The notes beneath the pieces were generated by a model. The model made no database searches. It had not been told where the DNA came from and worked only from the letters and a program-made list of their open reading frames with translations. From an uncultured bacterium (GTDB lineage Bacteria > Bdellovibrionota_B > Oligoflexia > Oligoflexales > CACXFL01), in the NCBI GenBank assembly GCA_902766925.1, contig CACXFL010000103.1, positions 1-39,902 on the forward strand: a DNA stretch of 39,902 nt. The letters run 5' to 3'. A program made the translations under genes and the position numbers. Shown here piece after piece: positions 16,213 through 25,006 of the stretch (the first letter of the stretch is position 1; every line of letters begins with the position of its first letter).

Positions 16213-16767
16213 TTAACTTGCTTTCTTATCAAGTCTAACAAGCTCAGCTATCTTTCCAGCTATCTTAGAATCAAGATTTTCAAAAGATAGACCGTATCCT
16301 ATAGGATAAGCTTTGTTAGAGTTATAACGAACTACTCTTGCTATAACGTTGAAAGATTTTTCAAGTCCTGCACATCTTACAGAAAGTTTTAATCTTTCTC
16401 CTACGAAGAATAACTTCTCTGAAGTTTCTACAAAAATACCTGTAGCAGAGATGTTAACTCCTTTACCTATAACAAGTTGACCGTTATTATGAACAATAAC
16501 TTCTCCTTCTATACCAGTACGAGGAGCATTTATTCTTCTTTGCTCTCCCTTGTATTCAGAAGAATCTTGTTGACTAGTTTGATCAACACTTAGTCCTAGT
16601 TCAGAAAGACATGCTTCAATTGGTTGCCAATCTTTCCAACCTACTTTGAATAAAAAAGCATCCTGCTTGTTGATCATTCCAGTTTCTAGTAACTGTAACA
16701 CTTGAGCGTGTTCAAAAGGGCCCAGTTGTTGTTGATTTTGGTATAAATACCATACTTGTTCTGACAT
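16213..16767 (-). CDS. GYF_2-PilZ two-domain protein
   Basis: An N-terminal GYF_2-type domain (about residues 5-50: WYLYQNQQQLGPFEHAQV, then GWKDWQPIE), a presumed peptide- or protein-binding module, is joined by a Ser/Gln linker to a PilZ domain (about 76-165). PilZ domains bind cyclic di-GMP through R-x-x-x-R and [D/N]-x-S-x-x-G. Here RRINAPR (77-83) and NISATG (105-110) correspond, with the arginine spacing slightly longer than canonical, so binding is likely but not certain. The length is 184 aa. GGAG lies 7 nt before the ATG. The protein is cytosolic and probably an effector tying c-di-GMP level to a partner, possibly the co-directional neighbour. Confidence 0.88.
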   Translation of the reverse strand: MSEQVWYLYQNQQQLGPFEHAQVLQLLETGMINKQDAFLFKVGWKDWQPIEACLSELGLSVDQTSQQDSSEYKGEQRRINAPRTGIEGEVIVHNNGQLVIGKGVNISATGIFVETSEKLFFVGERLKLSVRCAGLEKSFNVIARVVRYNSNKAYPIGYGLSFENLDSKIAGKIAELVRLDKKAS

Positions 16768-16952
16768 AGTTTTTCTCCATAAAAATATTCAACTATAAAA
16801 GCTTACTGTCTATGTCGGTTGGTTTTTTAATATTTTTAGTAAAATTATAAAAAATATTTTAAAACCTTCTAAAATCAGTAAGTTATAATTTTAAAAAATA
16901 GATAAATTAATATTTTCTAATTTTTTTAAGAAAAAATCCGAATTAGAGCTTG

Positions 16953-16984
16953 CTAATAAAGTTAGTATAGTCTAACTATATTAG
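16953..16984. promoter_or_regulatory. DtxR-box-like operator upstream of the iron unit
   Basis: The 13-bp arms CTAATAAAGTTAG (16953-16965) and CTAACTATATTAG (16972-16984) are inverted copies with one mismatch, spaced by TATAGT. Within it, 16962-16980 matches the classical 19-bp DtxR/IdeR box at 13 of 19 positions by my alignment. It overlaps the AT hexamers likely to serve as -10 and ends 27 bp before the regulator's ATG. I infer iron-dependent autoregulation of the regulator and feoAB. Confidence 0.72.
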
Positions 16985-17011
16985 TCTTATATAATTATTA
17001 AAGGAAATTTT

Positions 17012-17419
17012 ATGAGTGAACTAAAATTAACAGCAAGTCTTGAAGATTACCTCGAGGCTGTCTACGAGATAATAGAAGAGAAGCAGGGGGTCAGAGCTTC
17101 TGGAATATCTCAAAGACTAGGAGTAGCAAGATCCTCAGTTACAGAAGCTCTGAAGCTTCTAGCAGCTAAAGGATATATTAACTACGGTAGATATGATGTT
17201 ATCTCTCTTACAGATCTAGGAGAAAAAAAAGCAAAAGCTATAAGTGAAAAACATAAAACACTGTATGGGTTTTTATCTAAGATCCTAGGAGTAGAAGATA
17301 AGGAAGCTAATCTTACAGCTTGTAAGATAGAACATGTTATCTCTGATGAAGTAAATGATAAACTTATTAATTTTATAAAACAGTATGAAAAAGAAAGATC
17401 AAAGAAGGTATCAAAATAA
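17012..17419 (+). CDS. DtxR/MntR-family iron-dependent regulator (short form)
   Basis: This is a metal-responsive repressor of 135 aa. It has an N-terminal winged helix (about 9-70, recognition helix ARSSVTEALKLLAAKGY) and a dimerisation/metal domain, and it lacks the C-terminal SH3-like domain of full DtxR. Likely metal ligands are Asp12 and Glu15 (as MntR Asp8/Glu11), His81, and Cys104-Glu107-His108 in ACKIEHVISDEV. The last trio matches DtxR Cys102-Glu105-His106 rather than MntR Glu99-Glu102-His103, which favours iron over manganese. AAAGGA lies 7 nt before the ATG. It precedes feoAB by 93 bp on the same strand and probably controls it through the operator at 16953. Confidence 0.9.
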   Translation: MSELKLTASLEDYLEAVYEIIEEKQGVRASGISQRLGVARSSVTEALKLLAAKGYINYGRYDVISLTDLGEKKAKAISEKHKTLYGFLSKILGVEDKEANLTACKIEHVISDEVNDKLINFIKQYEKERSKKVSK

Positions 17420-17512
17420 AATGCTACAGAATATATCTGATAATAAGTGAATTAAATCATCTGGTGGATTTTAAATTTATATTTGGTTGTTTTTAATGGA
17501 TGGGGTAGAAAA

Positions 17513-19897
17513 ATGGTAAAAGAAGAAACTGGTAAAAACAAGATTTTGACTTTGGATAAACTAAAAGTAAGGTATCAAGCAAGAATTTTATCTATAGATT
17601 GTGCTGATAAAAGTTTAAGAAAAAGAATCTTAGATATGGGACTTACTCCAGGTGTTAAATTAACACTGGTAAAAGTAGCCCCCATGGGAGATCCTATTGA
17701 AGTATGGGTAAGAGGGTATGAACTTTCTTTAAGAAGAGAAGATGCCTCTAGTATAAAAGTAGAAGAAATTGGAAAAGCTTCAAGATCTAAGGTAGAAGTA
17801 AAATCTTTTAACTCCTCTGAGCATACTAGTATCGGAGAATATAGTCCGGGTAAAACTCAAAAGAAGGTAAAAATACCTTCTACTACTAAATTTAAATTTG
17901 CTCTTGTAGGAAATCAAAATAGTGGAAAAACAACCCTGTTTAACCGTCTTACAGGTGCTAATCAACACGTAGGAAATTTCCCTGGAGTTACAGTAGAAAA
18001 AACAGAAGGAACCCTGATACAAGAACCTAAAGTTACTCTTGTTGATCTTCCTGGTATCTATTCACTTTCTCCCTACAGTAAAGAAGAGGTACTAACTGAA
18101 AAATTTATACTGGAAGAAAAACCAGATTGTATCATAAACATTGTTGATGCTACAAATATTGAAAGAAACCTTCTACTTACTACTCAACTTCTAGAACTTA
18201 AAATTCCTATGGTTATAGCACTTAATATGATGGATGAAGTGAGTAAAAACCATGGAAGTATAGATATAAATGGACTTCAAAATGCTCTGGGAGTACCGGT
18301 GGTACCGATCTCTGCATCTAAAAATCAAGGGATAGAAGAACTTGTAACTCATGCTTTGGTGGTAGCTAGTTATAAAGAAATGCCTATGATACAAGATTTT
18401 TGTGAAAATACCCCTGGAGTGGCTGGAAGTGTTCATAGATGTCTGCACTCTATCTGCCATTTAATTCAAGATAAAGCAGATGAAGAAAACCTACCGGTAA
18501 AGTTTCTAGCAACTAAACTAGCAGAAGGAGATCCTCTGATAGTATCTAAACTTGGATTTATAAAATCACAACTTGATACTTGTGAAAAGATTATAGCTCA
18601 GATGGAAGAAGAAACCGGAGTAGATAGAGAAGTAGCTATAACTAATATGAGGTTTTCTTTTATAGATAAGGTTTGTAGTAGTTGTGTTATAAAACCTTAT
18701 GAAAATAGAGGTCATAGGTTTTCTTTAAAACTAGATAGGATACTTACTGGAAAGTATACAGCACTACTGTCTTTTTCTCTTATAATGCTTGCTATCTTTT
18801 ATCTTACTTTTGGTTCTGTTGGAGCATACCTATCTGATCTATTAGAAGGGGGGATAGATTTTGTTACCAGCCAACTCGATTCCTTCCTGTCTTGGTACGG
18901 ACTTAATCCTATTGTACACTCACTGATAATAGATGGGGTGTGTGCTGGGGTAGGATCAGTACTAAGTTTTCTACCTACAATAGTAGTACTGTTTTTATTT
19001 CTATCTGTCCTGGAAGATAGTGGTTATATGACTAGGGTAGCTTTTTTTATGGATAGTTTACTAAGAAAAATAGGACTATCAGGAAGAAGCTTTGTTCCTA
19101 TGCTTATAGGATTTGGTTGTTCTGTTCCTGCTATTATGGCAACTCGTACTCTTCCTTCTGAAAAAGATAGAAAACTCACCATCTTTTTAACTCCGTTTAT
19201 GAGTTGTTCGGCTAAACTTCCAATATACGCACTGTTTACAGCTTGTTTCTTTAGTAGTTATCAGGTGGTAGTAATATCTAGCATGTATCTTATAGGAATT
19301 CTTGTAGGGATAGTGTTTGCTTATATAGTTAAGCTGTTTTTTGCAAAGGGAGAAGCAGTTCCTTTTGTTTTGGAACTTCCTAACTATAGATTCCCTACAG
19401 CTACTAACGTATATAAACTTATCTGGACTAAATCTAAGGCCTTTATCACTAAAGCTTTTACCGTGATATTCTACGCTACTATTCTTATATGGTTCCTACA
19501 AAGTTTTGATATAAGATTAAACTTTGTAGAAGATTCATCTAAAAGTATTTTAGCCCTTATGGGATCTTGGATTGCTCCGGTGTTTTCTCCTATGGGGATG
19601 TCTGATTGGAGAATTTCAACAGCTTTTCTTACTGGGTTTATGGCAAAAGAAAGTGTAGTTTCAACGCTTAGTGTTCTTGCTGGAGGAGCTGATAGTATCC
19701 AAACGATGTTTAGCCCGCTAGCTGCTTTCTGTTTTATGGTGTTCTCCTTACTATATACTCCATGTGTTGCTGCAATTAGTGTAGTTAAAAAAGAATTAGG
19801 AACCAGGTTTATGTTCCTTGTAATCTTGGTTCAATGTCTTATAGCATGGCTTGTAAGTCTTGCGGTATTTAACATAGGAAGTCTTTTTATAAAATAA
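17513..19897 (+). CDS. feoB: Fused FeoA-FeoB ferrous iron transporter
   Basis: This is the inner-membrane Fe(II) uptake protein, 794 aa from ATG 17513 (GGGG 7 nt upstream); a TTG at 17483 would add 10 residues but has no ribosome site. Residues ~10-90 are a FeoA-type SH3-like domain, normally a separate protein. The G domain follows: P-loop GNQNSGKT (133-140), DLPG (178-181), NMMD (238-241), SASK (267-270). From about residue 420 the membrane domain holds the two FeoB gate regions with conserved cysteines, GFGCSVPAI (near 535) and MSCSAKLPIYALF (near 565). An ATG at 17496 opens an 8-codon frame that ends over the feoB start, perhaps coupling translation. A terminator lies 32 bp past the stop. 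Confidence 0.95.
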   Translation: MVKEETGKNKILTLDKLKVRYQARILSIDCADKSLRKRILDMGLTPGVKLTLVKVAPMGDPIEVWVRGYELSLRREDASSIKVEEIGKASRSKVEVKSFNSSEHTSIGEYSPGKTQKKVKIPSTTKFKFALVGNQNSGKTTLFNRLTGANQHVGNFPGVTVEKTEGTLIQEPKVTLVDLPGIYSLSPYSKEEVLTEKFILEEKPDCIINIVDATNIERNLLLTTQLLELKIPMVIALNMMDEVSKNHGSIDINGLQNALGVPVVPISASKNQGIEELVTHALVVASYKEMPMIQDFCENTPGVAGSVHRCLHSICHLIQDKADEENLPVKFLATKLAEGDPLIVSKLGFIKSQLDTCEKIIAQMEEETGVDREVAITNMRFSFIDKVCSSCVIKPYENRGHRFSLKLDRILTGKYTALLSFSLIMLAIFYLTFGSVGAYLSDLLEGGIDFVTSQLDSFLSWYGLNPIVHSLIIDGVCAGVGSVLSFLPTIVVLFLFLSVLEDSGYMTRVAFFMDSLLRKIGLSGRSFVPMLIGFGCSVPAIMATRTLPSEKDRKLTIFLTPFMSCSAKLPIYALFTACFFSSYQVVVISSMYLIGILVGIVFAYIVKLFFAKGEAVPFVLELPNYRFPTATNVYKLIWTKSKAFITKAFTVIFYATILIWFLQSFDIRLNFVEDSSKSILALMGSWIAPVFSPMGMSDWRISTAFLTGFMAKESVVSTLSVLAGGADSIQTMFSPLAAFCFMVFSLLYTPCVAAISVVKKELGTRFMFLVILVQCLIAWLVSLAVFNIGSLFIK

Positions 19898-19929
19898 GGT
19901 AGATCTAAATTAAACTTAGTAGAAACAGT

Positions 19930-19973
19930 AAAAAAAAATCGGTACGAAATTAATTTCGTACCGATTTTTTTTT
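19930..19973. terminator. Bidirectional terminator at the palindrome axis
   Basis: Nine A, then TCGGTACGAAA, a TTAA loop (19950-19953), the complementary arm and nine T form a textbook terminator hairpin behind feoB on either strand. Its design resembles the other terminators here (long stems with A and T flanks), so I infer it is natural. Its loop centre is the exact axis of the 39.9-kb inverted repeat. Confidence 0.88.
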
Positions 19974-20005
19974 ACTGTTTCTACTAAGTTTAATTTAGAT
20001 CTACC

Positions 20006-22390
20006 TTATTTTATAAAAAGACTTCCTATGTTAAATACCGCAAGACTTACAAGCCATGCTATAAGACATTGAACCAAGATTACAAGGAACATAAACCTGG
20101 TTCCTAATTCTTTTTTAACTACACTAATTGCAGCAACACATGGAGTATATAGTAAGGAGAACACCATAAAACAGAAAGCAGCTAGCGGGCTAAACATCGT
20201 TTGGATACTATCAGCTCCTCCAGCAAGAACACTAAGCGTTGAAACTACACTTTCTTTTGCCATAAACCCAGTAAGAAAAGCTGTTGAAATTCTCCAATCA
20301 GACATCCCCATAGGAGAAAACACCGGAGCAATCCAAGATCCCATAAGGGCTAAAATACTTTTAGATGAATCTTCTACAAAGTTTAATCTTATATCAAAAC
20401 TTTGTAGGAACCATATAAGAATAGTAGCGTAGAATATCACGGTAAAAGCTTTAGTGATAAAGGCCTTAGATTTAGTCCAGATAAGTTTATATACGTTAGT
20501 AGCTGTAGGGAATCTATAGTTAGGAAGTTCCAAAACAAAAGGAACTGCTTCTCCCTTTGCAAAAAACAGCTTAACTATATAAGCAAACACTATCCCTACA
20601 AGAATTCCTATAAGATACATGCTAGATATTACTACCACCTGATAACTACTAAAGAAACAAGCTGTAAACAGTGCGTATATTGGAAGTTTAGCCGAACAAC
20701 TCATAAACGGAGTTAAAAAGATGGTGAGTTTTCTATCTTTTTCAGAAGGAAGAGTACGAGTTGCCATAATAGCAGGAACAGAACAACCAAATCCTATAAG
20801 CATAGGAACAAAGCTTCTTCCTGATAGTCCTATTTTTCTTAGTAAACTATCCATAAAAAAAGCTACCCTAGTCATATAACCACTATCTTCCAGGACAGAT
20901 AGAAATAAAAACAGTACTACTATTGTAGGTAGAAAACTTAGTACTGATCCTACCCCAGCACACACCCCATCTATTATCAGTGAGTGTACAATAGGATTAA
21001 GTCCGTACCAAGACAGGAAGGAATCGAGTTGGCTGGTAACAAAATCTATCCCCCCTTCTAATAGATCAGATAGGTATGCTCCAACAGAACCAAAAGTAAG
21101 ATAAAAGATAGCAAGCATTATAAGAGAAAAAGACAGTAGTGCTGTATACTTTCCAGTAAGTATCCTATCTAGTTTTAAAGAAAACCTATGACCTCTATTT
21201 TCATAAGGTTTTATAACACAACTACTACAAACCTTATCTATAAAAGAAAACCTCATATTAGTTATAGCTACTTCTCTATCTACTCCGGTTTCTTCTTCCA
21301 TCTGAGCTATAATCTTTTCACAAGTATCAAGTTGTGATTTTATAAATCCAAGTTTAGATACTATCAGAGGATCTCCTTCTGCTAGTTTAGTTGCTAGAAA
21401 CTTTACCGGTAGGTTTTCTTCATCTGCTTTATCTTGAATTAAATGGCAGATAGAGTGCAGACATCTATGAACACTTCCAGCCACTCCAGGGGTATTTTCA
21501 CAAAAATCTTGTATCATAGGCATTTCTTTATAACTAGCTACCACCAAAGCATGAGTTACAAGTTCTTCTATCCCTTGATTTTTAGATGCAGAGATCGGTA
21601 CCACCGGTACTCCCAGAGCATTTTGAAGTCCATTTATATCTATACTTCCATGGTTTTTACTCACTTCATCCATCATATTAAGTGCTATAACCATAGGAAT
21701 TTTAAGTTCTAGAAGTTGAGTAGTAAGTAGAAGGTTTCTTTCAATATTTGTAGCATCAACAATGTTTATGATACAATCTGGTTTTTCTTCCAGTATAAAT
21801 TTTTCAGTTAGTACCTCTTCTTTACTGTAGGGAGAAAGTGAATAGATACCAGGAAGATCAACAAGAGTAACTTTAGGTTCTTGTATCAGGGTTCCTTCTG
21901 TTTTTTCTACTGTAACTCCAGGGAAATTTCCTACGTGTTGATTAGCACCTGTAAGACGGTTAAACAGGGTTGTTTTTCCACTATTTTGATTTCCTACAAG
22001 AGCAAATTTAAATTTAGTAGTAGAAGGTATTTTTACCTTCTTTTGAGTTTTACCCGGACTATATTCTCCGATACTAGTATGCTCAGAGGAGTTAAAAGAT
22101 TTTACTTCTACCTTAGATCTTGAAGCTTTTCCAATTTCTTCTACTTTTATACTAGAGGCATCTTCTCTTCTTAAAGAAAGTTCATACCCTCTTACCCATA
22201 CTTCAATAGGATCTCCCATGGGGGCTACTTTTACCAGTGTTAATTTAACACCTGGAGTAAGTCCCATATCTAAGATTCTTTTTCTTAAACTTTTATCAGC
22301 ACAATCTATAGATAAAATTCTTGCTTGATACCTTACTTTTAGTTTATCCAAAGTCAAAATCTTGTTTTTACCAGTTTCTTCTTTTACCAT
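20006..22390 (-). CDS. feoB: Fused FeoA-FeoB ferrous iron transporter (mirror copy)
   Basis: This encodes the same 794-residue protein as 17513-19897, with FeoA domain, G1-G5 motifs and both gates intact. Read literally, the two copies would be convergent, with stops 108 bp apart and one shared terminator between them. The start is the ATG at 22390, with GGGG 7 nt upstream. Confidence 0.95.
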   Translation of the reverse strand: MVKEETGKNKILTLDKLKVRYQARILSIDCADKSLRKRILDMGLTPGVKLTLVKVAPMGDPIEVWVRGYELSLRREDASSIKVEEIGKASRSKVEVKSFNSSEHTSIGEYSPGKTQKKVKIPSTTKFKFALVGNQNSGKTTLFNRLTGANQHVGNFPGVTVEKTEGTLIQEPKVTLVDLPGIYSLSPYSKEEVLTEKFILEEKPDCIINIVDATNIERNLLLTTQLLELKIPMVIALNMMDEVSKNHGSIDINGLQNALGVPVVPISASKNQGIEELVTHALVVASYKEMPMIQDFCENTPGVAGSVHRCLHSICHLIQDKADEENLPVKFLATKLAEGDPLIVSKLGFIKSQLDTCEKIIAQMEEETGVDREVAITNMRFSFIDKVCSSCVIKPYENRGHRFSLKLDRILTGKYTALLSFSLIMLAIFYLTFGSVGAYLSDLLEGGIDFVTSQLDSFLSWYGLNPIVHSLIIDGVCAGVGSVLSFLPTIVVLFLFLSVLEDSGYMTRVAFFMDSLLRKIGLSGRSFVPMLIGFGCSVPAIMATRTLPSEKDRKLTIFLTPFMSCSAKLPIYALFTACFFSSYQVVVISSMYLIGILVGIVFAYIVKLFFAKGEAVPFVLELPNYRFPTATNVYKLIWTKSKAFITKAFTVIFYATILIWFLQSFDIRLNFVEDSSKSILALMGSWIAPVFSPMGMSDWRISTAFLTGFMAKESVVSTLSVLAGGADSIQTMFSPLAAFCFMVFSLLYTPCVAAISVVKKELGTRFMFLVILVQCLIAWLVSLAVFNIGSLFIK

Positions 22391-22483
22391 TTTTCTACCC
22401 CATCCATTAAAAACAACCAAATATAAATTTAAAATCCACCAGATGATTTAATTCACTTATTATCAGATATATTCTGTAGCATT

Positions 22484-22891
22484 TTATTTTGATACCTTCT
22501 TTGATCTTTCTTTTTCATACTGTTTTATAAAATTAATAAGTTTATCATTTACTTCATCAGAGATAACATGTTCTATCTTACAAGCTGTAAGATTAGCTTC
22601 CTTATCTTCTACTCCTAGGATCTTAGATAAAAACCCATACAGTGTTTTATGTTTTTCACTTATAGCTTTTGCTTTTTTTTCTCCTAGATCTGTAAGAGAG
22701 ATAACATCATATCTACCGTAGTTAATATATCCTTTAGCTGCTAGAAGCTTCAGAGCTTCTGTAACTGAGGATCTTGCTACTCCTAGTCTTTGAGATATTC
22801 CAGAAGCTCTGACCCCCTGCTTCTCTTCTATTATCTCGTAGACAGCCTCGAGGTAATCTTCAAGACTTGCTGTTAATTTTAGTTCACTCAT
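22484..22891 (-). CDS. Short DtxR/MntR-family iron regulator (mirror copy)
   Basis: Identical to the regulator at 17012-17419: winged helix, then a metal domain with the DtxR-like Cys104-Glu107-His108 trio and no SH3-like domain. It starts at 22891 behind AAAGGA and precedes the mirror feoB. Confidence 0.9.
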   Translation of the reverse strand: MSELKLTASLEDYLEAVYEIIEEKQGVRASGISQRLGVARSSVTEALKLLAAKGYINYGRYDVISLTDLGEKKAKAISEKHKTLYGFLSKILGVEDKEANLTACKIEHVISDEVNDKLINFIKQYEKERSKKVSK

Positions 22892-22918
22892 AAAATTTCC
22901 TTTAATAATTATATAAGA

Positions 22919-22950
22919 CTAATATAGTTAGACTATACTAACTTTATTAG
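22919..22950. promoter_or_regulatory. DtxR-box-like operator (mirror copy)
   Basis: The same 32-bp inverted repeat as at 16953-16984, between the divergent mirror copies of the regulator and GYF_2-PilZ genes. The 19-bp DtxR-like core is at 22923-22941. Confidence 0.72.
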
Positions 22951-23135
22951 CAAGCTCTAATTCGGATTTTTTCTTAAAAAAATTAGAAAATATTAATTTA
23001 TCTATTTTTTAAAATTATAACTTACTGATTTTAGAAGGTTTTAAAATATTTTTTATAATTTTACTAAAAATATTAAAAAACCAACCGACATAGACAGTAA
23101 GCTTTTATAGTTGAATATTTTTATGGAGAAAAACT

Positions 23136-23690
23136 ATGTCAGAACAAGTATGGTATTTATACCAAAATCAACAACAACTGGGCCCTTTTGAACACGCTCA
23201 AGTGTTACAGTTACTAGAAACTGGAATGATCAACAAGCAGGATGCTTTTTTATTCAAAGTAGGTTGGAAAGATTGGCAACCAATTGAAGCATGTCTTTCT
23301 GAACTAGGACTAAGTGTTGATCAAACTAGTCAACAAGATTCTTCTGAATACAAGGGAGAGCAAAGAAGAATAAATGCTCCTCGTACTGGTATAGAAGGAG
23401 AAGTTATTGTTCATAATAACGGTCAACTTGTTATAGGTAAAGGAGTTAACATCTCTGCTACAGGTATTTTTGTAGAAACTTCAGAGAAGTTATTCTTCGT
23501 AGGAGAAAGATTAAAACTTTCTGTAAGATGTGCAGGACTTGAAAAATCTTTCAACGTTATAGCAAGAGTAGTTCGTTATAACTCTAACAAAGCTTATCCT
23601 ATAGGATACGGTCTATCTTTTGAAAATCTTGATTCTAAGATAGCTGGAAAGATAGCTGAGCTTGTTAGACTTGATAAGAAAGCAAGTTAA
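23136..23690 (+). CDS. GYF_2-PilZ two-domain protein (mirror copy)
   Basis: Same 184 residues as 16213-16767: GYF_2-type domain followed by a PilZ domain with RRINAPR and NISATG. The start is at 23136 behind GGAG. The helical protein gene follows after 56 bp. Confidence 0.88.
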   Translation: MSEQVWYLYQNQQQLGPFEHAQVLQLLETGMINKQDAFLFKVGWKDWQPIEACLSELGLSVDQTSQQDSSEYKGEQRRINAPRTGIEGEVIVHNNGQLVIGKGVNISATGIFVETSEKLFFVGERLKLSVRCAGLEKSFNVIARVVRYNSNKAYPIGYGLSFENLDSKIAGKIAELVRLDKKAS

Positions 23691-23746
23691 GGTAGTTAGT
23701 TTATAAGTACTAAGGTTTTAATTTATAGATAAACAAGGATTAGATC

Positions 23747-25006
23747 ATGAGTAAAGAACATCAAAAACTCATAAAGTGGAATACTGTATCCGATCTTACT
23801 AGAGCACGTGAACTCGTAGATATGGGAATTCTTCTCAACTATAAAACCGCTAAAAAAATTGTAAAAAATTTCTCCACAGAAGATTCTAAAAGTATTATTA
23901 CTTATATCAGTTCTAGATTTCTGGAAAGTTATGTTACAGAACTTCAACAAGAAATTCTTCTTGAAACCTTGTTTTCTTGGATATCATGGATGAGTGCCCC
24001 TGAAGAAGGTATTACCTCATTTTTAGAAACCTTACTAGAAACCGGAAATGCTGAAAACAATATTAAAAAATTTATAGATATAGCAGTAGGTATGCAACTT
24101 GATCTAGATGAAGATGAAGCTATAAGTGAAGAAAGTAACCAACTATTCTCTGTGGCTGTATCTTGTATCTGTGAGTTAGGACTTAGTATAAAAGAATCTT
24201 CTTTGGAATTTTCTTCTATATTTAGAAATATAAACTCACTTCTTGAATATATATCTACTTACCTTCTATCTATAAGTAACACTCAAAATCTAAAGGTAAG
24301 ACTCTCTTTAATTAATTTCTTCTCTTCAATGGAAGCAGAAAAAGAAGTTAAATACTATCTTAGTAAAGTAATGTGTAGATTTGGTTACTCTACACTGGAA
24401 GTTATCTATCTACTACTATTTAAGAAAAACTCTGAATGTGTAGCTATGCAGTATCTTAACGATAACCTTCCTTCAATTCTTGGATGTAATTCCACAACTA
24501 TTCGTGGTGTATACGATGTTTGGAAACATTATCTACTTAAACAACCATCTGCGTTTTGTTTATTTTTAAAGAGTTTTTCTACTCATCTATATGAACTTGA
24601 TTCAAATCATAAACTTCAACACACAAGTAAAGACTCTTTCTTTACACTGATATCAGCACTTTTAGCTCTTACCTCTCAACTAGATAACCAAGATATGTAC
24701 TACTCTATTCTAGAATCTATCCTTGTATTTAGTAAGGATAAGGTAAGAGATCAGCATCTAGCTGATCTTATAAGTAAAGAAAATCTAAACTTGAGAAAAA
24801 ATCTGGTACTAGAAGTAAAAAGTATTTTAAAAGACGATCATCTTTTAATTAATGAGTTTTTACTAAGAAGAAGACTAGATAGGTTTAACAAAAAAGAAAA
24901 AATAACTAAAAAGATCTATCAAAGTAGCCAGGAGCTTAGTCTTTCTCAGATCAATACTCTGTACTCTTCTTCAGCTGTAGCCTCAACTAATACTAAAGCT
25001 TCCTAG
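23747..25006 (+). CDS. Unrecognised cytoplasmic helical protein (mirror copy)
   Basis: Same 419-residue leucine/serine-rich protein as 14897-16156, with no known domain. AAGGA precedes the ATG at 23747, and a terminator lies 23 bp after the stop. Confidence 0.83.
   Translation: MSKEHQKLIKWNTVSDLTRARELVDMGILLNYKTAKKIVKNFSTEDSKSIITYISSRFLESYVTELQQEILLETLFSWISWMSAPEEGITSFLETLLETGNAENNIKKFIDIAVGMQLDLDEDEAISEESNQLFSVAVSCICELGLSIKESSLEFSSIFRNINSLLEYISTYLLSISNTQNLKVRLSLINFFSSMEAEKEVKYYLSKVMCRFGYSTLEVIYLLLFKKNSECVAMQYLNDNLPSILGCNSTTIRGVYDVWKHYLLKQPSAFCLFLKSFSTHLYELDSNHKLQHTSKDSFFTLISALLALTSQLDNQDMYYSILESILVFSKDKVRDQHLADLISKENLNLRKNLVLEVKSILKDDHLLINEFLLRRRLDRFNKKEKITKKIYQSSQELSLSQINTLYSSSAVASTNTKAS

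Larger units (their letters stand above)
1..19951. repeat. Left arm of a 39.9-kb perfect inverted repeat
   Basis: This arm is repeated as its exact reverse complement in the other half of the window. Coordinates x and 39903-x are complementary at every place I compared, and all translated frames pair one-to-one with identical proteins. There is no spacer between the arms. The arm begins in the middle of pdxS and ends in the loop of the terminator behind feoB. It holds 17 protein genes. I infer that the arm is the real unique sequence and that its duplication is probably technical. Confidence 0.98.

Noticed and set aside
16802-16882. CTTACTG/CAGTAAG inverted pair upstream of the GYF_2-PilZ gene
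   Set aside because: Seven base pairs across a 67-nt AT-rich loop is easily met by chance, and it has no clear relation to a promoter.
19930-19973. Protelomerase telomere site as the firm explanation of the axis
   Set aside because: No protelomerase or plasmid-maintenance gene is in view, and the element fits the terminator of feoB by position and form. I keep it only as an alternative to test.
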